DNA of 64,000 nucleotides, taken from assembly GCA_018820855.1 (NCBI GenBank), contig JAHJNL010000093.1, positions 1 to 64,000 on the forward strand. Reading direction: 5' to 3'. The translations under genes were made by a program, and so were the position numbers. Of this stretch, positions 1 to 8,164 are shown piece after piece (positions within the stretch are counted from its first letter, which is position 1; each line of letters starts with the position of its first letter). Origin of the DNA: Pseudomonadota bacterium. GTDB taxonomy: Bacteria; Desulfobacterota; Desulfobulbia; Desulfobulbales; Desulfocapsaceae. The notes below the pieces were generated by a model. It searched no databases. It was not told where the DNA came from and saw only the letters and a list, made by a program, of their open reading frames with translations.

Positions 1-320
1 CAGCGCATCATCTGTCTCTTCCGCCATGCATTGATTCGGAAATTACTGGAAGCGGACTCGTTGCGAAGGCGATCTCGGTGGGCGAATTTCTCGCGGATAA
101 ATTCACGGTATTGTTGAACAGGATGCGGTATTTGCTCCGGATTGTTCTTCAGGGCATACCCCCTGTCCCAGAGCAGTCTGATTTCCTCCGGATGGAAATC
201 AAGATTGTATTTTTCTATTGCCTGTTCCGGGTTCTTGGTGATCAATTCCTTAAAGGCCGGTGCCGATGTCCAGCGCTCAAGAAAACGTTTGGTCTGGCCG
301 ATGGATAACGTCTGGGTCAT
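1..320 (-). CDS. Second PoyD-like radical SAM epimerase, N-terminus only (cut by window edge)
   Basis: The frame opens at an ATG (318-320) that overlaps the stop of the upstream epimerase gene as ATGA, and stays open to base 1. The 106 visible residues have a helical N-terminal segment (KRFLERW, then NLDFHPEEIRLLWD) and end in INAWRKRQMMR. The full epimerase upstream has matching elements: IKRLFELW near residue 14 and RFKKWRQCQINRC just before its radical SAM motif. This suggests a second family member, with its Fe-S cysteines lying beyond the window. The identity is inferred from the pre-radical-SAM region only. The overlap indicates translational coupling. Confidence 0.72.
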   Translation of the reverse strand, partial: MTQTLSIGQTKRFLERWTSAPAFKELITKNPEQAIEKYNLDFHPEEIRLLWDRGYALKNNPEQIPHPVQQYREFIREKFAHRDRLRNESASSNFRINAWRKRQMMR

Positions 321-1660
321 TGTTGAATTCCTGTCTGTAAGATGCCACTGCAGAGGAGGCTGTTGAGGGCCATGAACGTCAGGGTCGGTTCCATGCCCTC
401 GGTTTCAAGATAATGGAGTGCAATTTCTCCGGCGTTGTGGGTGCCTATCAGTTCGTGAAGACGAGGTAAGTTGCTCAATTGGGAAAGGGCTATTTCCTGG
501 TACGCTGAAGATAAAAAAGTTTCGTTTTCTCTTGTAAGGCTCAAAATGCCAGGAGTGAATTGTACCTGATCCTGACTGGAAAAGCTGTATTGCATGGTTG
601 TGGAAATCATCTGTTGAACAAGTGAGGCAAAATCGTCTGCGCCGGTAAAGAGGCCTTGATCATAGGTTTTGTAACCTGCTGGGTGGTCCGTATCTGCAGG
701 CCAGGGGCTGATCAATCGAACACTCTTTTCTACCATGTTGACTAGAAAACCTGTGGCGCAACTGATGGTGGTCTTTTCAACGGCTTCTTCTTTGCTGTTA
801 AGTAACCGGCCTGCTCCTACTTTCATTTGCAGCGAGCCGGGATTCTGCAGAACAAGTCCTACCCGGGCCAGTTCTTCGCCTGTAAAGTGGCTGTAGATGG
901 CAAGAAGGTCATCAACCGTATGCACAGAGATGCGGTTCAGTTCACAACCATTCTTCTCGGAGAGTTGAAAAAAGTTTCGTGTCCTGTCTGTATCTGCCAG
1001 GGCCAGGGCTGTGGTGGTCTGCGGGAAAACATCGAGTATGGAATGGAAGTCGAGGCAGAAGCGTTCATAGTCCGGATTATCAAAGGGTTCGGTCGCCCAG
1101 TAGAGAGAGGCATAGGAAGAGGATTTGCCAAAGATGTCCCGGCAGGCCTGTAGCATTTCTTTCCACAGCTTGCTGTTCTCAGAAGTGTAAGCAAAGACAG
1201 AACTGAGTTTTTGTGCACTCAGAGCGCAAAAACGGCAGCCGACGGAGCATCCCTTGCTCAGTTCGAAACAGAGGGGCATGTGGATAATGGTGTCATTCTT
1301 TGCAGGACCCAGCTGCCAGTCACAACGATTGATCTGGCACTGACGCCATTTCTTGAACCTGGATGGTAAGGGCGTGCAGTTTTCCCGTATTCGGCTACGC
1401 AGGGCCATGAGTTCCTGCTGATGTTGCAGAAATTCGTGGAACTGGGGGAATGCCTTACGACTGTAATGTTGTGTGGTGAACGAGTTGTCCTGCCAGAGTT
1501 TTTTGGCAAGGGCTAAGGATTCAGGGCAGAGAGGATAGGTCTTGGTCAGGGAACCAAAATCCTGTTCTACTCCATTTCTGAAAGAGGGGTCGCCATTCCA
1601 TAGCTCGAAGAGACGTTTGATCAACGGCCACTGATGATGAGGAGGAGTAGTGAGACTCAT
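317..1660 (-). CDS. PoyD-like radical SAM RiPP amino acid epimerase
   Basis: This 447-residue protein carries CSVGCRFC (Cys138, 142, 145), the CxxxCxxC motif that binds the 4Fe-4S cluster of radical SAM enzymes, in the FELSKGC context I associate with the PoyD family of proteusin epimerases. Family members invert L- to D-residues at many positions of a peptide core through a 5'-deoxyadenosyl radical. A roughly 115-residue N-terminal helical extension precedes the catalytic barrel. The start ATG overlaps the stop of the B12-dependent radical SAM gene (ATGA, 1657-1660), so both should be co-translated. The substrates are presumably the two precursors at 3650-5052. The family call is fairly firm; residue specificity is unknown. 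Confidence 0.85.
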   Translation of the reverse strand: MSLTTPPHHQWPLIKRLFELWNGDPSFRNGVEQDFGSLTKTYPLCPESLALAKKLWQDNSFTTQHYSRKAFPQFHEFLQHQQELMALRSRIRENCTPLPSRFKKWRQCQINRCDWQLGPAKNDTIIHMPLCFELSKGCSVGCRFCALSAQKLSSVFAYTSENSKLWKEMLQACRDIFGKSSSYASLYWATEPFDNPDYERFCLDFHSILDVFPQTTTALALADTDRTRNFFQLSEKNGCELNRISVHTVDDLLAIYSHFTGEELARVGLVLQNPGSLQMKVGAGRLLNSKEEAVEKTTISCATGFLVNMVEKSVRLISPWPADTDHPAGYKTYDQGLFTGADDFASLVQQMISTTMQYSFSSQDQVQFTPGILSLTRENETFLSSAYQEIALSQLSNLPRLHELIGTHNAGEIALHYLETEGMEPTLTFMALNSLLCSGILQTGIQQ

Positions 1661-3525
1661 GCGGCATTACTCTTGCAATGATAGACACGATACTTCAGAG
1701 AAGGATCTGTGACAAGAGAAAGCCAGTTGTCATTTTCGCTGATGATCCATTGTCGTTTTTCAAAGGTTTGGAGAAGGGCGAGAAGCTGTTCACGGCTCAC
1801 TTCCTCTCCTCCCATGCCACTAGCCTGAACGGACTCACTGAGTCGTTCAAAACTGATAATAGCATCCAGACGATGAAGGAGTTCCCGTTCCAGTGCGCTG
1901 AGAAGAGTAAACTCTCTGTCTCCTGAACGACTATCCAAGACAAAGCATTCATTGATATTTTCATGGAGTTGCAGGTTGGTTGTGGAACGCGGTGTTTGAC
2001 TCCATAGCAGAACCGCCTGGACCAGCACTCTGGCATGGTCTTCCAGGGCATCACGGGCAGGAGAAGAATAATCAAAATAGGTGGCCAGTCTGCTCCGCTG
2101 TGCCTGAGGAAGATTGTGATAGAGAAAATCATAGGACCAGGAGTGACGAACCTCTTCAAGATCATAGAGCTCCGGCGTGCGCCAGTAGGAACTGAAACGT
2201 TCCAGGCGCATGGGAAAGACGGATGGAGGAGTCAAATGATAAAGTTTGGGGATAAGTAGATAGTTGGTTCTGTAATCTTCCTTGGTTTCCCCTGGCAGAT
2301 TGTAGAGGATATTCCAGGAAACACCTAACTCAAGCTCTGTACACCATTTCAGGGTCTGGATATTTTGGAGTTGGGTTGTCCCCTTGTTGATATGTTTCAG
2401 GAGAGGAGTGCTCAGGTTTTCTATTCCCGGCTGAATCCAGAGAACCCCTGTCTGGGCCAATTTGATGAGTTGCTCTTTACTGAGGTTGGCCTTGACCTCA
2501 TAAAAAAAACGAAGATTACTGTCATGAAAGCTCTGGTGCAGCGCAGAGGCTACATCACGATGCAGGATATTGTCCGTCATCATGAAAAAGGGTTTATCAT
2601 AGGTGTCGTATAGGGAACGGATTTCGGAGACAATTTTTTCAGGTGATTTATGCCGGTAATTGAGATTCTCTCCATTGAGACCGCAGAAGGAACAGTGGGA
2701 TTTACTTCCCCACCAGCAACCTCGCGAAGATTCAGCAGGCAGGTGCGAGGTAAAGGAGAAATCTTCGTCATTACAACACTTGAAATAATCATGAAAGTCA
2801 GGGACTGGTAGCTGGTCCATATCTGTGACCGGTTGAGCCTGGATCAGTTTTCTTGGCACTGGTTTCATTGCGCTGTGATCCAGGATATCTCTTACCAGAT
2901 CTGCGATAATATTTTCCCCTTCACCGGAAACGACATAGTCAATCCAGGGGAAATTATCCAGCAGGGCCTGGCCCATGTCACCACGGCAGTTGGCACCGCC
3001 AATGAGCGTGGTAACGCTTCCATCGGAAAGTTCCTTGATTTTGCGAGCCAGGGCCAGGGACGGAATAGTCTGTTGGAAGGTAGTGGAGAAGCCGATGATA
3101 CGCGGCCTGTCTTCGAGCAATCTTTTAGCCCAGGAAGTTACAACTTCATTGCTTTCCAGGTAGAGCCTGTCCAGTTCTTTGGAAAGACGGGAGTCCTCTT
3201 TGTTATTTTCGGGTCTGCCCATGCCTCGAAGTTTTTCCTGTTTACGGAGAGTATAGACTTTCTCGTATTCCTGCCAGCCCAGTTCCTGATCAGGCCAGAG
3301 GGCTGGGCTAAAGAGGTATTCACCGCTGAGGAAACTGCCGCGAAAGGAGTTGCTGAGATGGTTATAAAGTTCTTCACCGATGGTCTCCAGATAGTCCAGG
3401 TTCAGATAGCAGGCCTCTGTAGCAAAACCTGCATTTTTCAAGACAGCCACCAGAGAACTGACTCCAAGGGATGGCTGATTTACCGGGACAAAAGGAGGGA
3501 CAGCCAGTTTGATCAATGAATTCAT
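1657..3525 (-). CDS. B12-binding-domain radical SAM RiPP maturation protein (rSAM_ocin_1-like)
   Basis: This 622-residue enzyme has an N-terminal cobalamin-binding-type domain (PRIIGFSTTFQQTIPSLALA near 141, then TLIGGANCRGD and YVVSGEGE). The radical SAM motif is CWWGSKSHCSFCGLNG with Cys270, 278 and 281. The Cx7Cx2C spacing and flanking SRGCWWG are typical of the RiPP maturation radical SAM protein 1 family, found beside NHLP precursors. Some relatives C-methylate unreactive carbons using methylcobalamin; the reaction here cannot be read from sequence. It sits between the precursors and the epimerase in one minus-strand operon. The 124-bp gap to the upstream precursor contains a stem-loop (3566-3620). 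Confidence 0.87.
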   Translation of the reverse strand: MNSLIKLAVPPFVPVNQPSLGVSSLVAVLKNAGFATEACYLNLDYLETIGEELYNHLSNSFRGSFLSGEYLFSPALWPDQELGWQEYEKVYTLRKQEKLRGMGRPENNKEDSRLSKELDRLYLESNEVVTSWAKRLLEDRPRIIGFSTTFQQTIPSLALARKIKELSDGSVTTLIGGANCRGDMGQALLDNFPWIDYVVSGEGENIIADLVRDILDHSAMKPVPRKLIQAQPVTDMDQLPVPDFHDYFKCCNDEDFSFTSHLPAESSRGCWWGSKSHCSFCGLNGENLNYRHKSPEKIVSEIRSLYDTYDKPFFMMTDNILHRDVASALHQSFHDSNLRFFYEVKANLSKEQLIKLAQTGVLWIQPGIENLSTPLLKHINKGTTQLQNIQTLKWCTELELGVSWNILYNLPGETKEDYRTNYLLIPKLYHLTPPSVFPMRLERFSSYWRTPELYDLEEVRHSWSYDFLYHNLPQAQRSRLATYFDYSSPARDALEDHARVLVQAVLLWSQTPRSTTNLQLHENINECFVLDSRSGDREFTLLSALERELLHRLDAIISFERLSESVQASGMGGEEVSREQLLALLQTFEKRQWIISENDNWLSLVTDPSLKYRVYHCKSNAA

Positions 3526-3565
3526 AAAAATAGAAATATCAGAGAGAGGGTAAACGTACAGGGCC

Positions 3566-3620
3566 CAATGCAGACAGAGGTCGCAGATGTTTTAGAGGCG
3601 ATTACGCCTGGTCTGCATTG
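3566..3620 (-). promoter_or_regulatory. Nested inverted repeat between precursor and maturase genes
   Basis: A perfect 10-bp inverted repeat (CAATGCAGAC at 3566-3575, GTCTGCATTG at 3611-3620) encloses a second short hairpin (AGGCG-ATTA-CGCCT, 3596-3609). No T-tract follows on the minus strand, so this is not a standard intrinsic terminator. Its place between precursor and enzyme genes suggests a partial terminator or an mRNA-stabilising hairpin that keeps precursor mRNA in excess. The function is inferred. Confidence 0.5.
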
Positions 3621-3649
3621 ATACCCTATTTTCCTGGCATGATACTCGG

Positions 3650-4273
3650 TCAGGTAAGAACAACCACGGCAACAGCAGCAGCAGCCACTTCTGCAGCTGC
3701 TGCCACGTCTGCAACGGCAGCACCTTCGGTGGCGGCAACGGCGTTGGAGACGGCTTCAGCATTGGTCACGGTATTGGTGTGGGCATGGGTAGAGCCTTTT
3801 CCACCGGCGACGGCTGCCAGTTGCTCATCGCTCAGTTCTCCGGATGCGGGCGGAACATAGGGAATGACGAGATACTGCAGGTCAGTGCTATTTGCTAAGA
3901 TATTGAGGGAAATACCTTGAGGAAGGTTGACACCGAGATCCTGCAGTACGGTGTTAATGTCGCTCAAAACCTGTTTTTTGTAGGCCTCGTCAGCCTGGGC
4001 CTTGGTAATGATGTGACGGGTGATCTGAGCTGGGCTTGCTCCTTCAGGCAGGAACTTAAGTTTCATGGAATCGGTGAGCGGCAGGAAGGGGAGAATAATG
4101 TTTTTCAGGGTGGCTGTGTCTTCAACGACCTTGTACCGGATACCGGTCGCTACGACTCCACCCTCAGTCAGGACTTTGTCTGGATTTGCCAGCAGAGACT
4201 TTTTCAGATCCTCGTTCTGCATGGCCTTGGCCACAATTTCACCGATTACAACGCTGTTCAGTTTGTCCGCCAT
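3650..4273 (-). CDS. NHLP (nitrile-hydratase-like leader) RiPP precursor 2, tandem leader
   Basis: This 207-residue precursor has a long leader ending in GELSDEQLAAVAGG (Gly-Gly at 157-158) and a 49-residue core starting KGSTHAHTNT and ending AVAVVVLT. The core is almost entirely Ala, Val, Thr and Asn with a few acidic residues. The leader contains two copies of the NHLP fold, at about 9-66 and 84-141, each reading roughly I..I...A..DE..KK..L.D, then VL...GV, then a closing IP. It is the paralogue of the gene at 4411-5052: the leaders are nearly superimposable while the cores differ. Location beside a PoyD-like epimerase and a B12 radical SAM enzyme supports a proteusin-type product. Confidence 0.88.
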   Translation of the reverse strand: MADKLNSVVIGEIVAKAMQNEDLKKSLLANPDKVLTEGGVVATGIRYKVVEDTATLKNIILPFLPLTDSMKLKFLPEGASPAQITRHIITKAQADEAYKKQVLSDINTVLQDLGVNLPQGISLNILANSTDLQYLVIPYVPPASGELSDEQLAAVAGGKGSTHAHTNTVTNAEAVSNAVAATEGAAVADVAAAAEVAAAAVAVVVLT

Positions 4274-4308
4274 TGTTCAACTCCCTTGTGTTGAGGAAAT
4301 GTTCTGTT

Positions 4309-4343
4309 GTTAAGGGGGAAACAGGACTGTTTTCCCTCTTAAC
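4309..4343 (-). promoter_or_regulatory. Stem-loop between the two precursor genes
   Basis: The stretch 4309-4343 is an imperfect inverted repeat with arms GTTAAG and CTTAAC at the ends and GGGAAAACAG against CTGTTTCCC inside, around a tiny loop. It lies about 35 bp upstream of precursor 2 and 68 bp downstream of precursor 1. No T-tract follows. It may be a processing or stability element for the precursor transcripts. Confidence 0.4.
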
Positions 4344-4410
4344 TATTTACAAGTCGAAAAGTAGAATTGCTTCTGACTCGTATAGATTTCTTATGGCTTG
4401 GAACTTTTGC

Positions 4411-5052
4411 TCAGGTAAGAACAATAACGGCGACGGCGAAGACGGCGGCCTCAGCAGCGGCTGCAACCTGGGCTGCTGCTGCCACGTCTGCTACGGCTGC
4501 ACCTTCGGTGACGGCAACGGCATTGATGGCTGCTTCGGCATTGGCAGCGACATTAGTGTTGGTGGCAACAGAGCCTTTACCGCCAGCTACGGCTGCCAGC
4601 TGTTCATCGCTTAATTCTCCGGTTGCGGACGGAACATAGGGGATAACGATATTCTGCAGTTTATCTGTATTGGCTACGATGTTAAGGCCAATGCCGGATG
4701 GCAGGCTGACGCCGAGGTCCTGCAAGACAGTGTTGATGTCAGTCAGGACCTGTTTTTTGTAAGCCTCATCCGTATGGGCCCTGGTGATAATGTACCGCGT
4801 TATCTGGGCAGGGCTTGCCCCATCCGGCAGGGACTCAATCTTCATGGCATCGCTGAGTGGCTGGGAGGGGAGAATGATGTTTTTCAGGGTGGCAGTATCT
4901 TCCACGACTTTGTAGTGGATACCGGTGGTTGTGACCCCACCTTCAGTCAGAACTTTGTCAGGATCGGCCAGCAGGGACTTTTTTAAAGTCTCGTCCTGCA
5001 TGGCCTTGGCTACAATTTCACCGATTATAACGTTGTTTAGTTTGTCCGTCAT
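4411..5052 (-). CDS. NHLP RiPP precursor 1, tandem leader
   Basis: The start is taken at the ATG at 5050-5052 (MTDKLNNVIIGEIVAKAMQD), preceded by AGAGAG, because it matches the paralogue exactly. A further in-frame ATG lies 69 codons upstream but would overlap the HlyD-like gene. The 213 residues comprise two tandem NHLP-like leader repeats (about 9-66 and 84-141), a double-glycine site at 157-158 after GELSDEQLAAVA, and a 55-residue core starting KGSVATNTNV and ending AVFAVAVIVLT. The block EGAAVADVAAAA is shared with precursor 2 while the following stretch is six residues longer. The leader is presumably removed by a C39-type peptidase not present in the window. Confidence 0.88.
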   Translation of the reverse strand: MTDKLNNVIIGEIVAKAMQDETLKKSLLADPDKVLTEGGVTTTGIHYKVVEDTATLKNIILPSQPLSDAMKIESLPDGASPAQITRYIITRAHTDEAYKKQVLTDINTVLQDLGVSLPSGIGLNIVANTDKLQNIVIPYVPSATGELSDEQLAAVAGGKGSVATNTNVAANAEAAINAVAVTEGAAVADVAAAAQVAAAAEAAVFAVAVIVLT

Positions 5053-5129
5053 GTTTGTCTCTCTGGTATTTAAGAAATGAACAGTTATCAGGGGAGGATG
5101 ATACGCTTTCCTGATTTCCCCTTTGCCTT

Positions 5130-6389
5130 TTACAGACCGAAAAAATATTTTATATATGGGATAACCAGTTGAATTGGTTGCTTTTTGCTGACAACAATAG
5201 AAGCAGTGCAGATTACCCCGGAGGTTACTTTTACACCGGGTCCTAGCGATGAGGTCCATTTGTAACCACTGGGGAGATCAGCGTCGGGTATAAGATCGGC
5301 GATAATCTGGATCGGGGCTCCTGCACTGGAGAGTTCTTCCGCAAGGTTCTGGTTGCCGAGCATCTTGATCATTCCTTCTGTGGATATCGGAAATTCGCTG
5401 ATGTCAGAAACGGTGGCCACTAAGGAACCAAATTTTTCCTTTTTAACCGTGACTGGTGAAATCTGAGCAGTCATACCCTTGGTCGCCTGTTTCCCCTGGT
5501 CCAGGATGTAGATGACGGCCTGCAAATTTCTATCTTCAGGGGCGTCCGGCTCCATGGTGACCACGGTGGTGCCAGCAGTGAGGCGATCTCCGTTACGTAC
5601 CGGTACAGAGAGAATACGACCGGCATAGGGAGCTTTGATGATGGAATAAAGCTCAATCTGGTCCTGTAGCTCTTTTACCTTGTCTTCCTGGATTTTGACT
5701 TGAGCCACAGCGTTATCCAGCTCTACGTTCTTTTTATTATCGAACTCAAATTCAGTGGTCTGAGTGTTTGTCAACTGGGCCTGGAGCTTTTTGATGTTGA
5801 GGAGGGTATCGCTGTAGCTGTTTTCTGTGTCGATCAGGTTTTGTTTGATGATCAGACCATCTTGCAGAAGTTTGGTCTGAGCTGCCTTTTTCTCAAGATA
5901 CCACTGCGCCTGCTGCTGCAAGTTGTCGATCTGGATCTTGAGATTTACCCGCTGCTTGTCGATGGCATCTTTCTGCAGGTCGCTATCACCGGAATAGAAA
6001 GCGGTCAAGGTGGTGAGTTTTTGACGCAGTTCAGCAAGAGTTGCTTCTTGTTCAGCAAGTTGGTCTATCATATCAGGCTGCACAAGTTTAAAGAGAAGGT
6101 CGTCCTTATTGACCCGAAAACCTTCACGGATGTGGACTTCTACCACCTGTCCGTTCCCGGCAGTATTGACCCGCTGAACCCCTCCCCGGTTAATCAGAAT
6201 CCCTTTCCCATAGATTTTGATGGGGATTTCTCCGAAAATAGCCCAGAGGACTAATATAAGGAGAAGAAAGCCGATAGCCAGAAGTGCGATCCAGCCTCTG
6301 GATGAGGTAATGCGCATCAGCGAGTCGAGTTGTTCCGGCGATGCCATGCGGTCAAGGGCACTTTTTCTGAAAATCTCTTTCTGATCCAT
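5130..6389 (-). CDS. NHLP-system HlyD-like periplasmic adaptor
   Basis: This 419-residue membrane fusion protein has one N-terminal transmembrane segment (about residues 33-53, rich in Leu and Ile), a lipoyl-like half (GNGQVVEVHIREG), a long coiled coil over about residues 115-245 rich in Gln, Lys and Glu, and a second barrel half (APYAGRILSVPVRNGDRL). This is the layout of HlyD-type adaptors. The gene lies 20 bp after the TolC-like gene and 77 bp before precursor 1, so it should link an inner-membrane peptidase-transporter to the outer membrane channel for export of the mature peptide. No such ABC transporter is visible; it is expected left of base 1. Confidence 0.85.
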   Translation of the reverse strand: MDQKEIFRKSALDRMASPEQLDSLMRITSSRGWIALLAIGFLLLILVLWAIFGEIPIKIYGKGILINRGGVQRVNTAGNGQVVEVHIREGFRVNKDDLLFKLVQPDMIDQLAEQEATLAELRQKLTTLTAFYSGDSDLQKDAIDKQRVNLKIQIDNLQQQAQWYLEKKAAQTKLLQDGLIIKQNLIDTENSYSDTLLNIKKLQAQLTNTQTTEFEFDNKKNVELDNAVAQVKIQEDKVKELQDQIELYSIIKAPYAGRILSVPVRNGDRLTAGTTVVTMEPDAPEDRNLQAVIYILDQGKQATKGMTAQISPVTVKKEKFGSLVATVSDISEFPISTEGMIKMLGNQNLAEELSSAGAPIQIIADLIPDADLPSGYKWTSSLGPGVKVTSGVICTASIVVSKKQPIQLVIPYIKYFFGL

Positions 6390-6409
6390 ACAGCCTTTTT
6401 GTATTATTG

Positions 6410-7951
6410 TTAATTGGAGATGTTTTCAGGAATTGTGGTTAAAAAACTCCTGTTTAATCGGTACTCAGTTTGATCCGGAGCCAGGATTGTTCCTGTTACA
6501 TAGCGTAGTTCTATCAATGCATTGGCTACGTTGGTACGGCTGTTGATGAGGTTGATGTGGTCTGTGGTAAGATTGTCTTCTACTGAAATGACATTGATTA
6601 GGTTTGAGGTGCCAAGAGTATATTGAATCTTCTCTTCTTTTATTATTTGTTTGTCAAGATCCAGGGCGGCCTCATATTGCTTGCGGATGTGACAGTAGGT
6701 GATCAAGGCATCAACACTGTTGTTTACCTGAGAACAGATGGTTCGTTTTAAGCCCTCGATCTGATAGAGGATCTGGTTATACCCTGACCTGGCAGTAAGC
6801 ATTTGTCCGGCGGCCACGTTATTGCCGACAGGAATGTCATAGTTCAGCCAGGCTGATGCTGAGGTTGCATTCTGGTCATAGTCCCCCTTGACCACATCAG
6901 AGAGTTTAACTTCCAAAGAGAGATCAAGTTGGGGCAGCATACCGTTTTGGGCAGCAATCATCAGGTGTTTGGCTGCAGTCAGATTCTTTTCGGTAGCTCC
7001 CAGGTCGCTACGATTGGTAAGGGCCATATCGGTCAGCCATTGAGGCGGCGGACTGAGTATGGAAGTATCCGGATTCGGATACTCCTCAGAGGCGGATGGG
7101 ATATCTACTTTTTGAGTATATGGGATTCCCATGGCAACTGCAAGGGTTTGGGCTAAAGAAAAAAGATTCTGTCTGGCAGAGAGCAGATTGATATCCCGTA
7201 TTGCCAGGGTTGCCAGATAGTTGTTGAGATCTGATGCCGGTTTTTCACCACCGTCGATGAGGGCTTTCAGTTCCTGTATGGATTTCTCGATATTCTTTTT
7301 TGAGGCCTCCAATACAGTTAATGTATCCTGTGCACCGCGATAGTTCCAGTAGGCAGTGACCGTTTCATAAATTTTTTGAGAGACTGTCTGGCGCAGAGTG
7401 TATTGTTCGGCCTCATATGCTTCCCGTTTAGATGCCTCATTGGCACCGGTGGCATCAAGTCCGCGCCCCTTGAAAAGGGGCTGGGTCAGGGAAAAGGAGA
7501 TCACCCCGTTATCTGTGTTTGGCGTATCCCCCGGATATCTGTTGTCAGTGCGTTCAATACCAATACTGCCGTCGAGACTGGTACCGTAACGAAAGGTTTT
7601 GGATAGGCTTTGGCTTAAAGAGTAGGTGCGAGTCTGCTGGTGTGCGTGACCGATTGCTAAGGCATCCAGCTCGGAAAAGGGGGTGTCATCTTCTTCACTT
7701 TTCAGTTCTGTACCAAGGGTTATATCAAACTGACCACTGGCGATCTGCAGGGCACCGAGAGAGATTTTGACCTGACTCTCTTCTATTTTGATATTGGTTT
7801 CATGGGCTATTGTGTGGCGCACGGCTTCAAGAAGGGTGAATTCTCCGGTAAAAGGAAGTGTGTCGTCTGCTTGAGAAAGGCATGGAGGGAACAATAACCA
7901 GACCGTGAGCAGAATTATTGAATTGGAAACCTGGGAAAATGATGGGTGCAT
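6410..7951 (-). CDS. TolC-family outer membrane efflux protein
   Basis: This protein of about 513 residues has an N-terminal signal sequence (IILLTVWLLFPPCLSQA) and the TolC pattern of two long coiled-coil repeats separated by beta-strand segments (YSLSQSLSKTFRYG, FSLTQPLFKGRG). The ATG at 7949-7951 is chosen; a TTG at 7966 would add five residues, and neither has a clear Shine-Dalgarno. As first gene of the minus-strand RiPP operon it supplies the outer membrane channel for the adjacent HlyD-like adaptor. Dedicated rather than housekeeping use is inferred from position. Confidence 0.82.
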   Translation of the reverse strand: MHPSFSQVSNSIILLTVWLLFPPCLSQADDTLPFTGEFTLLEAVRHTIAHETNIKIEESQVKISLGALQIASGQFDITLGTELKSEEDDTPFSELDALAIGHAHQQTRTYSLSQSLSKTFRYGTSLDGSIGIERTDNRYPGDTPNTDNGVISFSLTQPLFKGRGLDATGANEASKREAYEAEQYTLRQTVSQKIYETVTAYWNYRGAQDTLTVLEASKKNIEKSIQELKALIDGGEKPASDLNNYLATLAIRDINLLSARQNLFSLAQTLAVAMGIPYTQKVDIPSASEEYPNPDTSILSPPPQWLTDMALTNRSDLGATEKNLTAAKHLMIAAQNGMLPQLDLSLEVKLSDVVKGDYDQNATSASAWLNYDIPVGNNVAAGQMLTARSGYNQILYQIEGLKRTICSQVNNSVDALITYCHIRKQYEAALDLDKQIIKEEKIQYTLGTSNLINVISVEDNLTTDHINLINSRTNVANALIELRYVTGTILAPDQTEYRLNRSFLTTIPENISN

Positions 7952-8014
7952 GGCCTGTATGAACAAAAACGGATGGAGTTATTCCGAAAACAGAAAAAAA
8001 AGGATGGTAAAAAA

Positions 8015-8043
8015 AATGTATCAAAACAGGAAGCGGGCTGCAA
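8015..8043 (-). promoter_or_regulatory. Candidate sigma-70 promoter for the RiPP operon
   Basis: On the minus strand, TTGCAG (8038-8043) and TACATT (8015-8020) are 17 bp apart and lie 64-92 bp upstream of the TolC-like start. Both are partial matches to the -35 and -10 consensus. The call rests on spacing and position only. Confidence 0.35.
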
Positions 8044-8059
8044 GGTGCTTTCATGAAAA

Positions 8060-8088
8060 TTGACAATAAAGCATGATTCCTTTACTCT
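8060..8088 (+). promoter_or_regulatory. Candidate sigma-70 promoter for the MFS gene
   Basis: TTGACA (8060-8065), a perfect -35 hexamer, is followed after 17 bp by TACTCT (8083-8088), a weak -10. The MFS start codon is 77 bp downstream. It overlaps the control region of the divergent RiPP operon. Confidence 0.35.
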
Positions 8089-8164
8089 CAGCCATGGAAT
8101 TGTAGCCAGATTCTCGGCGGTCTCCGCGATTCCTTGGGACTCTCTTTTTTGAGGATAGGTAGGT

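Noticed and set aside
2833..3519. Long 228-codon frame on the plus strand opposite the B12 radical SAM gene
   Set aside because: It lies wholly antisense to a gene with clear motifs and has no ribosome binding site or family features.
5053..5259. 69-codon N-terminal extension of precursor 1
   Set aside because: It overlaps the HlyD-like gene and is absent from the paralogue; the internal ATG gives an exact leader match.
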